64,000 nt of DNA, taken from Flavobacterium sp. ACN2. GTDB taxonomy: Bacteria > Bacteroidota > Bacteroidia > Flavobacteriales > Flavobacteriaceae. A model generated the notes under the pieces. It was not told the DNA's origin. It did no database searches and saw nothing but the letters and a program-made list of their open reading frames with translations. Every line of letters starts with the position of its first letter. Positions within the stretch are counted from its first letter, which is position 1. The DNA lies in the NCBI RefSeq assembly GCF_002303885.1, contig NZ_MRCM01000006.1, positions 1 to 64,000 on the forward strand, read 5' to 3'. The position numbers and the translations under genes are program-made. Below, piece by piece: positions 41,781 to 51,058 of the stretch.

Positions 41781-41812
41781 AAAAAAGCCACCCTAAATAG
41801 GATAGCTTTTTC
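41781..41812 (-). terminator. Terminator of the dioxygenase-like gene
   Basis: A hairpin with arms AAAAAGC..CCCTA and TAGG..AGCTTTTT (two internal mismatches) lies about 46 bp beyond the stop of the minus-strand gene and ends in a T run in that direction. Confidence 0.65.
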
Positions 41813-41858
41813 AAAATATAGTTGTGTTATTCGGGATGAACCCAATTTAGTATTTAAA

Positions 41859-42797
41859 TTAATTAATTTTAACCAAATGCTCTTCAATAGCAGCTCTTTG
41901 AGACTCATATTGAGCTGGAAGTTTTAAGTTTTGACCTAATTCTTCTAAGCTTTCGTCTACTGTAAATCCAGGGTTATCTGTTGCAATTTCAAACAAAACT
42001 CCACCTGGTTCTCTGAAATATAGAGAGTGGAAATATTGTCTGTCAATTTGCGGAGTAATCTGCAAACCGTAATCTTCGATTTTTTCTCTGAATTTCATTA
42101 AAATTTCATCGTTTGGTACACGGAAAGCAACGTGGTGCACAGTTCCGTTTGCATTTAAACCGCGTTTTTCTTCAGGTAATTCTACCAAGTCTACAATTGC
42201 CGCATTTTCTACAGCATCTGTAGCATAACGGTAACGGTTTACGTCTTGGTCAATCAATTTATAACCAAAAATATCAGTTAAGATAGCCGCAGTTGGTTTA
42301 ACGTTGTTTAAAGTCAAAGTAATGTTATGAAAACCTTTTGTAGCCACATCTGCTTTTACTTCGTCAGTTTCCCACGCTTTTCTGTTATCGTCTGTTTTAG
42401 ATTCGATTAACTCCAATTTTAATCCGTCTGGATCTAAGAAAGTCAAATATTTTTCACCAAACTTTTCAGCTGGTTTATTGTAAATTACGTTGTATTTTTC
42501 GAAACGTTTTTGCCAGAAATCAAGACTTCCTTTAGGAACAGAATATCCAATTTCAGTTGCCATTCCAGAACCTTTTCTTCCTTGCTGAATTCCTGCTCCC
42601 CAAGGGAAAAAGGTTAAGATAGTTCCTGCGCTTCCTACTTCGTCACCAAAGTAAAAGTGATACGTTCCTGGATCGTCAAAGTTCACTGTTTTTTTAATGA
42701 ATCTTAATCCTAAAATTTTTGAATAAAAGTCAAAATTGCGTTTAGCGTCACCTGCAATTGCAGTAATATGGTGTAAGCCTAAAATTTTATTTTCCAT
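41859..42797 (-). CDS. Ring-cleaving dioxygenase of the MhqO/glyoxalase superfamily
   Basis: The 312-residue protein is a tandem vicinal-oxygen-chelate protein. Likely metal ligands are His9/His10 in GLHHITAIAG, His221/His222 in TVHHVAFRV, and Glu270 in PGGVLFEIATD. The overall layout and length match MhqO/MhqE-type dioxygenases, which are linked to hydroquinone and quinone detoxification in Bacillus. Its promoter shares a GATTAA-repeat module with the hydrolase at 52962. An MhqD-like esterase lies 2.5 kb away. Confidence 0.85.
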   Translation of the reverse strand: MENKILGLHHITAIAGDAKRNFDFYSKILGLRFIKKTVNFDDPGTYHFYFGDEVGSAGTILTFFPWGAGIQQGRKGSGMATEIGYSVPKGSLDFWQKRFEKYNVIYNKPAEKFGEKYLTFLDPDGLKLELIESKTDDNRKAWETDEVKADVATKGFHNITLTLNNVKPTAAILTDIFGYKLIDQDVNRYRYATDAVENAAIVDLVELPEEKRGLNANGTVHHVAFRVPNDEILMKFREKIEDYGLQITPQIDRQYFHSLYFREPGGVLFEIATDNPGFTVDESLEELGQNLKLPAQYESQRAAIEEHLVKIN

Positions 42798-42836
42798 GGT
42801 ATTTTTTATATTAAATTGTTATTGATTTTTCTTTTA

Positions 42837-42884
42837 CAAATTTACGGCGGTTATGCTTCTGCATCGATTAACCTAGATTAAGAA
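42837..42884 (-). promoter_or_regulatory. Promoter of the dioxygenase gene with GATTAA repeat module
   Basis: On the minus strand the -7 box TAAATTTG (42837-42844) is preceded, after 14 bp, by a 26-bp block (42859-42884). The block holds GATTAACCTAGATTAA, two GATTAA words 10 bp apart. The same block at the same distance from a -7 box lies at 53076-53123. Confidence 0.75.
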
Positions 42885-42993
42885 ATAAAAACGCACTATT
42901 TTTTGAAAACATCAAAAGCAAACCAAATAACATTCCGATTTAATAAAGGCTTTGAAAACAAGGCTTTCGGAGAAGTATCAGATTTTAGAACCT

Positions 42994-43005
42994 ACGATAT
43001 ATCGT
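42994..43005. promoter_or_regulatory. Palindromic operator ACGATATATCGT
   Basis: This is a perfect 12-bp palindrome followed by AATTTTATGATT, about 109 bp upstream of the NtrC-class regulator gene. Near-identical sites lie at 53357 (ACGATATTTCGT, followed by TATTTTATGAAT) and 51748. Confidence 0.55.
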
Positions 43006-43113
43006 AATTTTATGATTTAAAAATGGCATATTTAGAAAATCTATACTTGTTTACTAAATGCTATTCCTTATTTTTACGCTATCACCGCCAAAATACCACA
43101 ATAAATACCGTTT

Positions 43114-44685
43114 ATGGAAAAGCCTTTAGATAAAGCTGCGATCGTAATAAACCGATTGCAGGAAAGAGAAAATGAACAAATGAATATTATGTCTATTTGT
43201 ACAGCACTTTCTCGGGCTTTAAACAAAAAGGAACTAGAATCTGTTGTAAACGGAATATTAAAAGAGAACTTTCAATTTGATGATTTTATTTTGGCTTCTT
43301 CTGATGAAAGCAAAGGAGATTATTTCATTTTTCATTCAACAGATCAATATGTAGATTCAAAAAGTTATGCTATAAATGATGGCTTTTTTGATGATTGCCT
43401 TAATTTTGCTGATGTAGTTTCTTTCGATTTGTCAAATTCAAAACATCCAGATTATATTCAGAACATTTATAAAAGAGGCTCTAAAAATGCATTCGGAATT
43501 GGGCTTCCTTATATAAAAGGAAATCGAAATGTGCTTTTTCTTTTTTTTAAAAATGCTAAAACTTTCAGCAGAGAATCGAATCGCGTTTTGAGAGGAATTG
43601 TGATGCAGCTTTCTATTACGGTGAGAAACATTATGCTGACTCAGCAAAATGAAAATACGCTAGCCGAGTTGCAATTATTGCAGCAGCATATTTTAGGAAA
43701 GAAAGAAAAAAACATTCTAAAAAAGGAAGGTTTTCACGGAATTATAGGGACTAGCGACGCTATGAAAGACGTTTATGAATTGATTGCTCAAGGAGCCTCT
43801 TCAAATTCTACGGTTTTAATTTTGGGAGAAACAGGAACGGGAAAAGAACTTGTCGCAAGTGCAATTCATAATTTATCTGAAGTTTCCAACCAAAAAATGA
43901 TTAAGGTAAATTGCGCTTCAATTCCTGAAAACTTAATCGAAAGCGAATTATTCGGTCATGAAAAAGGCGCTTTTACAGGAGCAACCGAACAAAGAATCGG
44001 GAAATTTGAGCAAGCCGAAAACAGTACCATTTTTCTAGACGAAATAGGAGAGCTGCCATTAGAATTGCAAGGTAAACTGCTTCGTGTTTTACAAGAAAAG
44101 GAAATTGAAAGGGTTGGCGGAAACAAAAGCATAAAAGTGAATGCGAGAGTTATTGCCGCAACCAATAAAATACTTGAAAAAGAAGTTTATGGCGACCGTT
44201 TTAGAAGTGATTTATATTTTCGATTGAATGTTTATCCGATAAAGCTTCCTGCTTTACGCGACCGTAAAGAAGATATTCCGGTTTTGGGACATTTTTTCTT
44301 GGAAAAGCATGCCACAAAAATGGGGAGAAATGTAAAACGGTTTTCTAAAAAAGTACTCAATAGTATGATGACTAACGCATGGCCTGGAAATGTGCGTGAG
44401 CTAGAAAATATGGTAGAAAGAAGCATCTTGTTTGCCAAAGATGAAAAGATCAAAGAAATGATTTTTCCTGAAATTGTAATGGCTAGCCCAGATACTTTAG
44501 TCAATGATTTTTATACCAAAACCCTTCAAGAAGTAGAAAAGGAGCACATTCTAAAAGTGATAAAAAAATGCAACGGACGAATTTCGGGGCCGCAGGGCGC
44601 AGCTGTTTTACTCGGTTTGCCGTCTACAACATTGACTTCTAGAATGAAGAAGCTCGGAATTAAAAAAGAACATTTTTTGGATTGA
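43114..44685 (+). CDS. Sigma-54-dependent activator with GAF-like sensor domain
   Basis: The 523-residue protein has an N-terminal GAF-like sensory region (about 20-185), then a complete AAA+ domain with Walker [13 protein letters not shown] and the sigma-54-contacting loop [26 protein letters not shown] and the [10 protein letters not shown] segment follow, with a Fis-type HTH at the end ([20 protein letters not shown]). It works with RpoN to open promoters in response to a ligand. It is divergent from the dioxygenase gene. No clear -24/-12 promoter was found in the neighbourhood. Confidence 0.9.
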   Translation: MEKPLDKAAIVINRLQERENEQMNIMSICTALSRALNKKELESVVNGILKENFQFDDFILASSDESKGDYFIFHSTDQYVDSKSYAINDGFFDDCLNFADVVSFDLSNSKHPDYIQNIYKRGSKNAFGIGLPYIKGNRNVLFLFFKNAKTFSRESNRVLRGIVMQLSITVRNIMLTQQNENTLAELQLLQQHILGKKEKNILKKEGFHGIIGTSDAMKDVYELIAQGASSNSTVLILGETGTGKELVASAIHNLSEVSNQKMIKVNCASIPENLIESELFGHEKGAFTGATEQRIGKFEQAENSTIFLDEIGELPLELQGKLLRVLQEKEIERVGGNKSIKVNARVIAATNKILEKEVYGDRFRSDLYFRLNVYPIKLPALRDRKEDIPVLGHFFLEKHATKMGRNVKRFSKKVLNSMMTNAWPGNVRELENMVERSILFAKDEKIKEMIFPEIVMASPDTLVNDFYTKTLQEVEKEHILKVIKKCNGRISGPQGAAVLLGLPSTTLTSRMKKLGIKKEHFLD

Positions 44686-44710
44686 TTTTTTTGAAAGTGT
44701 AAAGTGTTTT

Positions 44711-44843
44711 AACACATAGAAACATAGATTTTAGCTTGTGTAAAAGGCGTTTCACTTGCATAAATACACATAGCGCTATGTGTTAGAAACTAGTTTCTTT
44801 TTTAAGTCTTTTCAAGATCGAATAAACTATGTTTCTATGTGTT
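44711..44843. repeat. AACACATAG-bounded inverted-repeat element (copy 1)
   Basis: The 133-bp element has ends AACACATAGAAACATAG and CTATGTTTCTATGTGTT, which are perfect 17-bp inverted repeats. Inside are ACACATAGCGCTATGTGT, AAACTAGTTT and AGGCGTTTCACTTG. Related copies are at 49372, 57111 (half) and 57671. It has no coding capacity. Confidence 0.75.
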
Positions 44844-44898
44844 TAAAAAAAATATCAACTTTGACAAAGTTCGACAGAACCTGAAACCTGAAACTATT

Positions 44899-45252
44899 TT
44901 AAACCAACTTTATAAAAATAGATTTTCTAAGTTTAGGTTCCATATTTTTGGTTTTGTGACCTTTTCCTGTCGTATCTTCTACCAATAAAATAGAACCCGT
45001 ATTGAATGTCCTTTTTTCTCCTAACGAAGTTTCAATTTCTACGCCTCCTTCCAGCAAAACAATATATTGGCGATCTGGAGCATTATGAAAATCGTAATCG
45101 TAAGAAGGGCTAACTTCTCTAAAAACGATAGATTTGACAGGTTCATCGTCAGATAAAAATCCGATATCGCCATTGTTTTTTAACGGAACTTCAAAGTCTT
45201 CAAAATGACTTTCTCCATTGGCATCGCTGTAAACACGAGTTATCGTAATCAT
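44899..45252 (-). CDS. Cupin-fold protein
   Basis: The 117-residue protein has one small cupin barrel: DRQYIVLLEGGVEIETSLGE for the first motif and FNTGSILLVEDTTGKGHKT with a conserved His for the second. Its ATG shares bases with the stop of the esterase gene (TAATG), so it is translated with it. The metal site looks incomplete. The substrate is unknown. Confidence 0.75.
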   Translation of the reverse strand: MITITRVYSDANGESHFEDFEVPLKNNGDIGFLSDDEPVKSIVFREVSPSYDYDFHNAPDRQYIVLLEGGVEIETSLGEKRTFNTGSILLVEDTTGKGHKTKNMEPKLRKSIFIKLV

Positions 45253-45872
45253 TATTTTTTATTAAAAATTAATGCGTTGGCACAATTTATTTCGTCTTGA
45301 CTGATCGTATGTCCCATATTTGGGTAGATTTTTTTAGTAACATCTGCGCCCATTTTTTCCATAAGCGCTTCGGTCGCATGAACTCTTTCTACAGGAACGT
45401 GAAAATCTGGATCGCTTGTTCCGATAAAAACAGGTGTATTTTCGAAGTTTCCTGAATAATGATTTTCATAAACTTGATCTCCAATTAATCCGCCCGTGAA
45501 AGCTACGATTCCACCATATTTTGCTGCATTTCTTGTAGTGAATTCTAAAGCAAGACAAGCGCCTTGAGAAAATCCTAAGAAATAAATATTCTCTTTTTCG
45601 ATTCCGTTTTGCTGTATAGCGACCACAACTTTATGTATAGCTTCCAATGATTTTGAAAAGGATGGTTCGTTTTCGTTTAAAGGAGCTAGAAACGAATACG
45701 GATACCAAGTTCTATTTTCTGCCTGAGGCGCAACCAATGCAAAGTCATCTACCTTAAGGTGTTTTGCAATCGAAAGAATATCATGAGCGCTAGCACCGCG
45801 TCCGTGAATTAGAATCAGGGCTTTTTTAGCTTCATTTAAAGGAATGCCATCTGTTAAAATATCTGTATTCAT
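45252..45872 (-). CDS. Phospholipase/carboxylesterase-family hydrolase (MhqD-like)
   Basis: The 206-residue protein is typical for the carboxylesterase/YpfH group. It shows LILIHGRGASAHDIL (oxyanion), nucleophile Ser in LGFSQGACLALEF, Asp in IGTSDPDFHVP, and His in YPNMGHTIS. In Bacillus such an esterase (MhqD) is induced with ring-cleaving dioxygenases by quinones. The dioxygenase of that type lies nearby, though divergently placed. It is coupled to the following cupin gene. Confidence 0.85.
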   Translation of the reverse strand: MNTDILTDGIPLNEAKKALILIHGRGASAHDILSIAKHLKVDDFALVAPQAENRTWYPYSFLAPLNENEPSFSKSLEAIHKVVVAIQQNGIEKENIYFLGFSQGACLALEFTTRNAAKYGGIVAFTGGLIGDQVYENHYSGNFENTPVFIGTSDPDFHVPVERVHATEALMEKMGADVTKKIYPNMGHTISQDEINCANALIFNKK

Positions 45873-45899
45873 AGTTTTTTTGTTTTAAATTATTAGAAC

Positions 45900-46025
45900 A
45901 GCGAATTAATGTTTCACGCAGATTTAAAGAGATTTTAGCAGATTTTAAAGTTGATTATAAAAAATCTGCGTAAATTTTTTTCAGCTAAAAATCTGCATTA
46001 TCTGCCAAATCTGCGAGAGAAAATT
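45900..46025. repeat. TCTGCG-type intergenic repeat
   Basis: ACGCAGATTTAAAGAGATTTTAGC and AAAATCTGCGTAAATTTTTTTC form an inverted pair. CTGCCAAATCTGCGAGAGAAAATT follows. It matches the family at 18968 and 22150. Confidence 0.5.
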
Positions 46026-46044
46026 CACACCATTTTATCAAGAA

Positions 46045-46335
46045 TTATTTCTTCCAGATATCTTCGTATTCGTCTGGATGTCTTTTAAATTGCGCGTGAA
46101 CGTAAGGACAAAGCGGTAAAACTTTCAGGTTATTGGCACGAACGTAAGAGACCATTTCTTCTAAAAGTTTCTTAGCATAGCCTTTTCCTTCTGCTTCTGG
46201 CTCAACTCCTGTGTGGTAAACGGTCAGTAAATCTGGTTTGATGCTTACAGTCATTTCTCCTAGTTTTTTATCGTCTACATAAAGGTTGAAAGCACCATGT
46301 TTTTTCTCGTCTAATTCTAGTTTTATTGTTTCCAT
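46045..46335 (-). CDS. Small GNAT-type N-acetyltransferase (YjdJ-like)
   Basis: The 96-residue protein starts at METIKLELDEKKHG. A longer reading from 46407 would begin in repeat sequence and is rejected. The acetyl-CoA-binding loop is visible as GVEPEAEGKGYAKKLLEEMV, and the C-terminus has VLPLCPYVHAQFKRHPDE with a conserved Cys. Members of this short family acetylate unknown small substrates or proteins. Confidence 0.85.
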   Translation of the reverse strand: METIKLELDEKKHGAFNLYVDDKKLGEMTVSIKPDLLTVYHTGVEPEAEGKGYAKKLLEEMVSYVRANNLKVLPLCPYVHAQFKRHPDEYEDIWKK

Positions 46336-46636
46336 GTTTTTGGTTTTTAATGGTTTGTGGGATTTAAACGCAAAGTTCGCTAAGTTTTTTACTTTTTGAT
46401 TACGCAAAAAATTTACGCAGAGTTCGCTAAGATTTTTTTTTAAGAACTTAAGCTAGATCTAAATATTGAGTTCGCAAAGGTTTGTGCGGATAAAACTTTG
46501 TCTAAATAAAGCCTTTGCGAACTTTAAATTTTTCAATTAATCTTTAATTAAAACTTAGCGTACTTTGCGTAAACCTTAGCGAACTTTGCGGTTAAATCTG
46601 CGGTTAAATCTGCAGTTAAATCTGCGGTTAAAATTT
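46336..46636. repeat. CTTTGCG-rich intergenic repeat
   Basis: CGCAAAGTTCGCTAAG, ACGCAGAGTTCGCTAAG and AACTTAGCGTACTTTGCG recur here, and near the end ATCTGC(G/A)GTTAA is repeated three to four times in tandem (46602-46632). No gene is present. Confidence 0.5.
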
Positions 46637-47998
46637 TTAATTATATCCTTGTTTTATACCTAATTTTTTCATTTTTGAATACAAAGTCTGCGGTTGTAGT
46701 TTTAAAAGTTCGGCAGCGCCACCGACACCCGAAACTTTGCCATTGCACATTTGAAGCGCATTCATAATATGTTCTTTTTCCATTTCTTCCATCGACTTTA
46801 TTTTGTCTGTACCGATTTCTAAAGGCACGATAGGGGCAATGGAAGATAAATCAAATTTTTCAATTTCGTTTGTTTTGGCGAGAAGTACATTTCTTTCAAT
46901 CAAATGTTCTAATTCGCGTATATTTCCTGGCCAGCTGTAATTTTTTAATTGTTCTAAGGCTTTTGCGCTTATACTGTTTACGTTTCTTCTCGAAATGGCT
47001 GCATATTTTTTTAGAAAATAAGTAGCAAGCATTTCAATATCTTCTTTTCGTTCTCTTAAAGAAGGCAATTGTATCGGAAACACATTTAGTCTGTAATATA
47101 AGTCTAATCTAAAACGGCCTTCTGCAACTTCTTTTTCAAGAATTTTATTAGTGGCCGCTACAATTCGAACATTAATTTTAATTGTTTTATTGCCTCCAAG
47201 ACGCTGAATTTCTTTTTCTTGCAGAACTCGTAATAATTTAACTTGAGAATCTAGCGGTAATTCTCCAATTTCATCCAGAAAAATAGTTCCGTTATTGGCT
47301 TGTTCAAATTTACCGATTCTTAAGGCATTAGCTCCTGTAAAAGCGCCTTTTTCGTGTCCAAAAAGTTCAGATTCTATTAAAGATTGCGGTAAAGCGGCGC
47401 AGTTTACCACTACAATCGGATGTGAGTTGTGTGCCGAAAGTTCGTGTATGACGTTTGCTGCTCTTTCTTTTCCGGTACCGCTTTCGCCTAAAATTAAAAC
47501 AGAAGTTTCAGTTGGAGCTACAATTTTTATTTTCTCAATGGCTTCTTTTAGGAGAGGACTCTGACCAATAATTCCTTGAATTTCTTGAGTTTCTGGATTT
47601 GCATGTTTTACTGCCAAATCTTCTTTTTCTTGATTAAATCGATATCTGGCAATATCCAGCATTACAACAAGATCTTTTTCTCTAAAAGGCTTTACCATAA
47701 AACCGTACGGATGTGTAGCTTTTACAGCTTCAAGTGTACTTTGATTGGTATTTGCTGAAATATAGAGAAAAGGCAGATTTTTTTGGCGAAGTTCCCAAGC
47801 GAGATCAATTCCAGTCAATTGGCCTTTTAAAATAATATCTAGCAGAATCCAGTCAGGGCTTTTTTCTTCGATTAGTTTTCGAGCCTGAGCTACAGAGGCA
47901 GCAATGCCAACAACTTGATAACCCGCTTTATGCAGCATGATTTTTAAATCATTTGCAACTATAAATTCATCTTCAACAATTAGTAGTTTCTCCTTCAT
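46637..47998 (-). CDS. NtrC-class response regulator (sigma-54-dependent)
   Basis: The 453-residue protein has a receiver domain with Asp54 in WILLDIILKGQ and Lys in FMVKPFREKD, then an AAA+ domain ([29 protein letters not shown] with the GAFTGA loop, [17 protein letters not shown]). A Fis-type HTH closes it (GAAELLKLQPQTLYSKMKKL). No kinase gene is adjacent; the TPR kinase at 37835 is one possible partner. It is strongly similar to the regulator at 43114 in the AAA+ part. Confidence 0.9.
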   Translation of the reverse strand: MKEKLLIVEDEFIVANDLKIMLHKAGYQVVGIAASVAQARKLIEEKSPDWILLDIILKGQLTGIDLAWELRQKNLPFLYISANTNQSTLEAVKATHPYGFMVKPFREKDLVVMLDIARYRFNQEKEDLAVKHANPETQEIQGIIGQSPLLKEAIEKIKIVAPTETSVLILGESGTGKERAANVIHELSAHNSHPIVVVNCAALPQSLIESELFGHEKGAFTGANALRIGKFEQANNGTIFLDEIGELPLDSQVKLLRVLQEKEIQRLGGNKTIKINVRIVAATNKILEKEVAEGRFRLDLYYRLNVFPIQLPSLRERKEDIEMLATYFLKKYAAISRRNVNSISAKALEQLKNYSWPGNIRELEHLIERNVLLAKTNEIEKFDLSSIAPIVPLEIGTDKIKSMEEMEKEHIMNALQMCNGKVSGVGGAAELLKLQPQTLYSKMKKLGIKQGYN

Positions 47999-48168
47999 TA
48001 CATTGTTTGTATAATTTCAGAATTTTCAGGAATAGCCAAGAATTTGGAGTTTTTTAGAAATTTCTTTTGGATCGATTTTAGGATTCCCTTTCAGAGAAAA
48101 GGGAACTAAAATCATTTTTTAAAGATACTATATTATCAGAAATGTGCAATCCGAAAATGTAGGTTTGA

Positions 48169-48837
48169 CTAGCTTTTTCGGTAGTATAAGTAGCAAATAA
48201 TCATGGCTGCTCCTGGTAGAATTAAAGTTCCTAATCCGAAAAACTTTCCTGCAACTGCTCCTAGAAAACATCCAACAAGAAATCCGATTAAGGTTATAAA
48301 CTGTTTTTTAAAACTTAAAAGAACTTCGGCATCTTTAAACCCATTTTTTAATAAACTTCCTAAATCAAGAGAAGCTTGAGTCACATTTCCTGTCATCATA
48401 GTGGTTGGTCCATAGGTTTCTTTAGCATAAAGTTTTCCAAAAGCATTCTGAAGCCCCATTGCAAAAACTGTTGTCATAGCAACTGTATACATGGTCCATT
48501 GTTCGAAGTTTTGCAAATAGCCAAAAACATAAGATGCAATACCGCTTAAAACCAATATTATACCTTCCCAAAATAAAATAGTGTAGCGATTGGTTGCCTT
48601 TAGCGCAATTCTTCCTCCTGTAATTACCGCAATAATGAAAACAGGAAAAGTAAGCAGTTTTACCCAAGCATGAAGGTCTGAACCTTTTACAATCTGATAG
48701 GCAAAAACGATAAAGTTACCTGTTACGTGCGCCGAAAATATAGAATCGGCTGCGACAAAAGTGACGGTATCGCAATACCCTGCTATTATGGTGAGAAGCA
48801 GGGTTACGTACCAAATATTTTTTTGTTGAATTTCCAT
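48169..48837 (-). CDS. YoaK/DUF1275-family membrane protein
   Basis: The 222-residue protein has six hydrophobic segments and the DUF1275 motifs AGYCDTVTFVAADSIFSAHVTGN near the start and TMMTGNVTQASLDLGS in the middle. The function of the family is unknown. It starts 9 bp after the dps gene and is surely co-transcribed with it. Confidence 0.85.
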   Translation of the reverse strand: MEIQQKNIWYVTLLLTIIAGYCDTVTFVAADSIFSAHVTGNFIVFAYQIVKGSDLHAWVKLLTFPVFIIAVITGGRIALKATNRYTILFWEGIILVLSGIASYVFGYLQNFEQWTMYTVAMTTVFAMGLQNAFGKLYAKETYGPTTMMTGNVTQASLDLGSLLKNGFKDAEVLLSFKKQFITLIGFLVGCFLGAVAGKFFGLGTLILPGAAMIICYLYYRKS

Positions 48838-48846
48838 AATTTGTTT

Positions 48847-49320
48847 TTAGTTTAAATGTGCACGAAGCATCCACGCCATTTTTTCATGATTTTCTACAAG
48901 ACCTGTGATAAAATCGCTTGTTCCAGCATCTTGCAATTCATTGGCAATAGGGTTAATGTTTTCTCGAAGATAAATAATAATGCTTTCGTGATCTAAAAGC
49001 AATTCTTTGATAAAACCATTACTGTCGTTTTTCTCTTTTAATTCTTCTGTTAAATGTGTCAGCGCTAAAAAATCTTTTAAAGTCGCTGGAGCATAATGAC
49101 CTAAAGCTCTAATTCTTTCTGCAACCGTGTCTACAATTTCGTCAATTGCGTCGTATTGCTGTTCAAAGAAAAGGTGTTTGTTGTAGAAATCTGGGCCTTC
49201 AACGTTCCAGTGTGCTCTTTTTGTTTTGGTATAAAGTACGAATTCGTCTGCAAGAATTTTAGTTAATACATCAACGATTTTTGAGATGTTATCTTGCTTA
49301 ATTCCGATGTTTGTTTTCAT
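48847..49320 (-). CDS. dps: Dps-family ferritin-like DNA-protection protein
   Basis: The 157-residue protein carries the Dps ferroxidase ligands: His37 in RAHWNVEGPDF, His49 and Glu53 in NKHLFFEQQYD, then Asp64 and Glu68 in DEIVDTVAERIRALG. Dps oxidises and stores iron using hydrogen peroxide and shields DNA. It is the first gene of a two-gene unit with the DUF1275 gene. No obvious OxyR site was identified. Confidence 0.93.
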   Translation of the reverse strand: MKTNIGIKQDNISKIVDVLTKILADEFVLYTKTKRAHWNVEGPDFYNKHLFFEQQYDAIDEIVDTVAERIRALGHYAPATLKDFLALTHLTEELKEKNDSNGFIKELLLDHESIIIYLRENINPIANELQDAGTSDFITGLVENHEKMAWMLRAHLN

Positions 49321-49371
49321 TTTTAAATTAGGTTTAGTAAATAATATTTATGTTTAAGGGTAATTAAATTA

Positions 49372-49599
49372 AACATATAGAAACATAGATTTTTCTTGTT
49401 TTTGGAAAAAAATAAAGAAAAAAACTAGTTTTTCACACATAGATTGTTGCGTTGAAAAAGGCAGATGAAAGAATTAATAATTAAAAATTAAAAAATCTGC
49501 TTAATCTGCTCAATCTGCGAGAGAATAAAACAATCTATGAGTATTCATGCAAGTGAAACGCCTTTTACTCGCTTCAAAAAAGCTATGTTTCTATGTGTT
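49372..49599. repeat. AACACATAG-bounded inverted-repeat element (copy 2, with inner insertion)
   Basis: The ends AACATATAGAAACATAG and CTATGTTTCTATGTGTT match copies 1 and 4, and the inner AAACTAGTTT and GTGAAACGCCTTTTACT words are kept. It is about 95 bp longer because a TCTGCG-type segment (AATCTGCTTAATCTGCTCAA) sits inside. It fills the gap between dps and the porin gene. Confidence 0.7.
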
Positions 49600-49622
49600 T
49601 AAAAATTAATTTATGTATTTGA

Positions 49623-51017
49623 TTAAAATTTGAATCCAAGACGGGCATTAAAGAAAACTCCGTCTTTTGAGTTCGGAATCATGTCATCGATAAAAGCACC
49701 TGTTTTGAAGTACTGAATACCGCTGACAACCGAAATATATTTGTTTACGCTATAGGTAAAATTGGCGAGATAGGCAGTTCCGATATATCTTTCGTCAGAA
49801 TCGCTTCCGCGAAGATTTAAAATTCCGCTTGGCCTATAAACTCCGTCTTGTGTTGAAAATCTCCAGTTTAGAACCACATCGACCTGCATCTTTAGCTGTG
49901 GCAATAAATCCATCGTAGCATACGGATGAATATCGATAAGGTTTACTGGTCCAACTTGCGGACTAAAACCAAAATATCCTCCTTTTGGATACAGCGGATT
50001 AAATGTTTGAAGATTTCCGTTGCCTTGATTTTTATCTCCTGAGATATAATCGTTTCTAAGATTTATGGTGGGTTTAAATTTTACGTTTTCAAACATATAC
50101 CCAATATCTACAGATCCAGTCCAAGCATTGATATTTCCTGAGCCAAAAGTTCCGAATTGATAGGCTGCTTCGAGGTTGTAAATAAAACCTCCACCATATT
50201 TCCATAATCTCGAACCGATTGTATGCCTTCTTTCAGGAGCAATTCCTTCTTCAAAAACAGATTCATCTCTTCTGAACCCGAGATAATACAGATCAAGATT
50301 TCCTGCTTTTGGAAAAATTATTTTAGAATAGGCACCCCAAAGGTTAAGCTGTTTAGACATTTTATTATCAAAAACACCGTTATGAACCGTGTCGGCCATC
50401 ATGGCAAAGGCGTCAACTGATACTCTTGACGAAGTGTACATTAATTTTCCTCCTGTAAAATAAAGCCTCGTATTTGGACCTTCTCTAACAGAAATTAACC
50501 TTCCAGAACCATAGTCCAATTCTTGTCTTCCAGCGCGGACGGTTATTTTTTTGTCTTTTTGCTGCCATACATTCACATCTACAAAAAGATTCTGCACATT
50601 CAGCTGATCTTCGTCTATTCCGCGAGCGCCATTTACACGGCCATCTTCTAGGGCGCTTCTTAATTGGGCAAATATTCTAAAGCGTTTTCCCAAATGCACA
50701 TCGGCATGAAGATCGTAACGCTGGAGTAAGAAATTGTTGTGCCCAATATTGAATCGTCCCCAGTCTTCATTGTTGAAATCAACATATTCATATCTGGCTT
50801 CGCCACCAATAGACATGTAAACCTCTTTATCTTGATTTAAGGGAATGAACTTTAATCGTTCGTAAAAGTTTCTGTTTGAATCTTTTAAGAATTCATAATT
50901 TTCATCGTAACGGAGCAGCTTAAAACTTTGAGCTGATGCCGTGTTTCCTATCAAAAGAAAAGAAACAATACACATGAAAAGGATTTTTGATAATATGGAT
51001 TTTGATGATTCCAACAT
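49623..51017 (-). CDS. Outer-membrane beta-barrel porin (alginate-export family)
   Basis: The 464-residue protein has a signal peptide (about 1-30, ending NTASAQ). Its start matches the family (YDENYEFLKDSNRNFYERLK), and alternating strands run to a C-terminal FFNARLGFKF with terminal Phe. WGRFNIGHNNFLLQRYDLHADVHLG and RAGRQELDYGSGRLISVREGPN are typical of Alginate_exp barrels. The substrate is uncertain; such channels carry small sugars or other solutes. It follows the YcaC-like gene by 41 bp. Confidence 0.85.
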   Translation of the reverse strand: MLESSKSILSKILFMCIVSFLLIGNTASAQSFKLLRYDENYEFLKDSNRNFYERLKFIPLNQDKEVYMSIGGEARYEYVDFNNEDWGRFNIGHNNFLLQRYDLHADVHLGKRFRIFAQLRSALEDGRVNGARGIDEDQLNVQNLFVDVNVWQQKDKKITVRAGRQELDYGSGRLISVREGPNTRLYFTGGKLMYTSSRVSVDAFAMMADTVHNGVFDNKMSKQLNLWGAYSKIIFPKAGNLDLYYLGFRRDESVFEEGIAPERRHTIGSRLWKYGGGFIYNLEAAYQFGTFGSGNINAWTGSVDIGYMFENVKFKPTINLRNDYISGDKNQGNGNLQTFNPLYPKGGYFGFSPQVGPVNLIDIHPYATMDLLPQLKMQVDVVLNWRFSTQDGVYRPSGILNLRGSDSDERYIGTAYLANFTYSVNKYISVVSGIQYFKTGAFIDDMIPNSKDGVFFNARLGFKF

Positions 51018-51058
51018 AATGAAGCGTAAGAGATTTATAATAAAATGAATTAGTCCGA

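Noticed and set aside
41705..41908. 67-residue minus-strand ORF downstream of the dioxygenase gene
   Set aside because: It overlaps the dioxygenase 3' end and the terminator hairpin in another frame and has no motif.
46600..46632. Short tandem ATCTGCGGTTAA repeats as a possible operator
   Set aside because: They are part of the CTTTGCG/TCTGCG repeat tract and lie at the 3' end of a minus-strand gene, so an operator role is unlikely.
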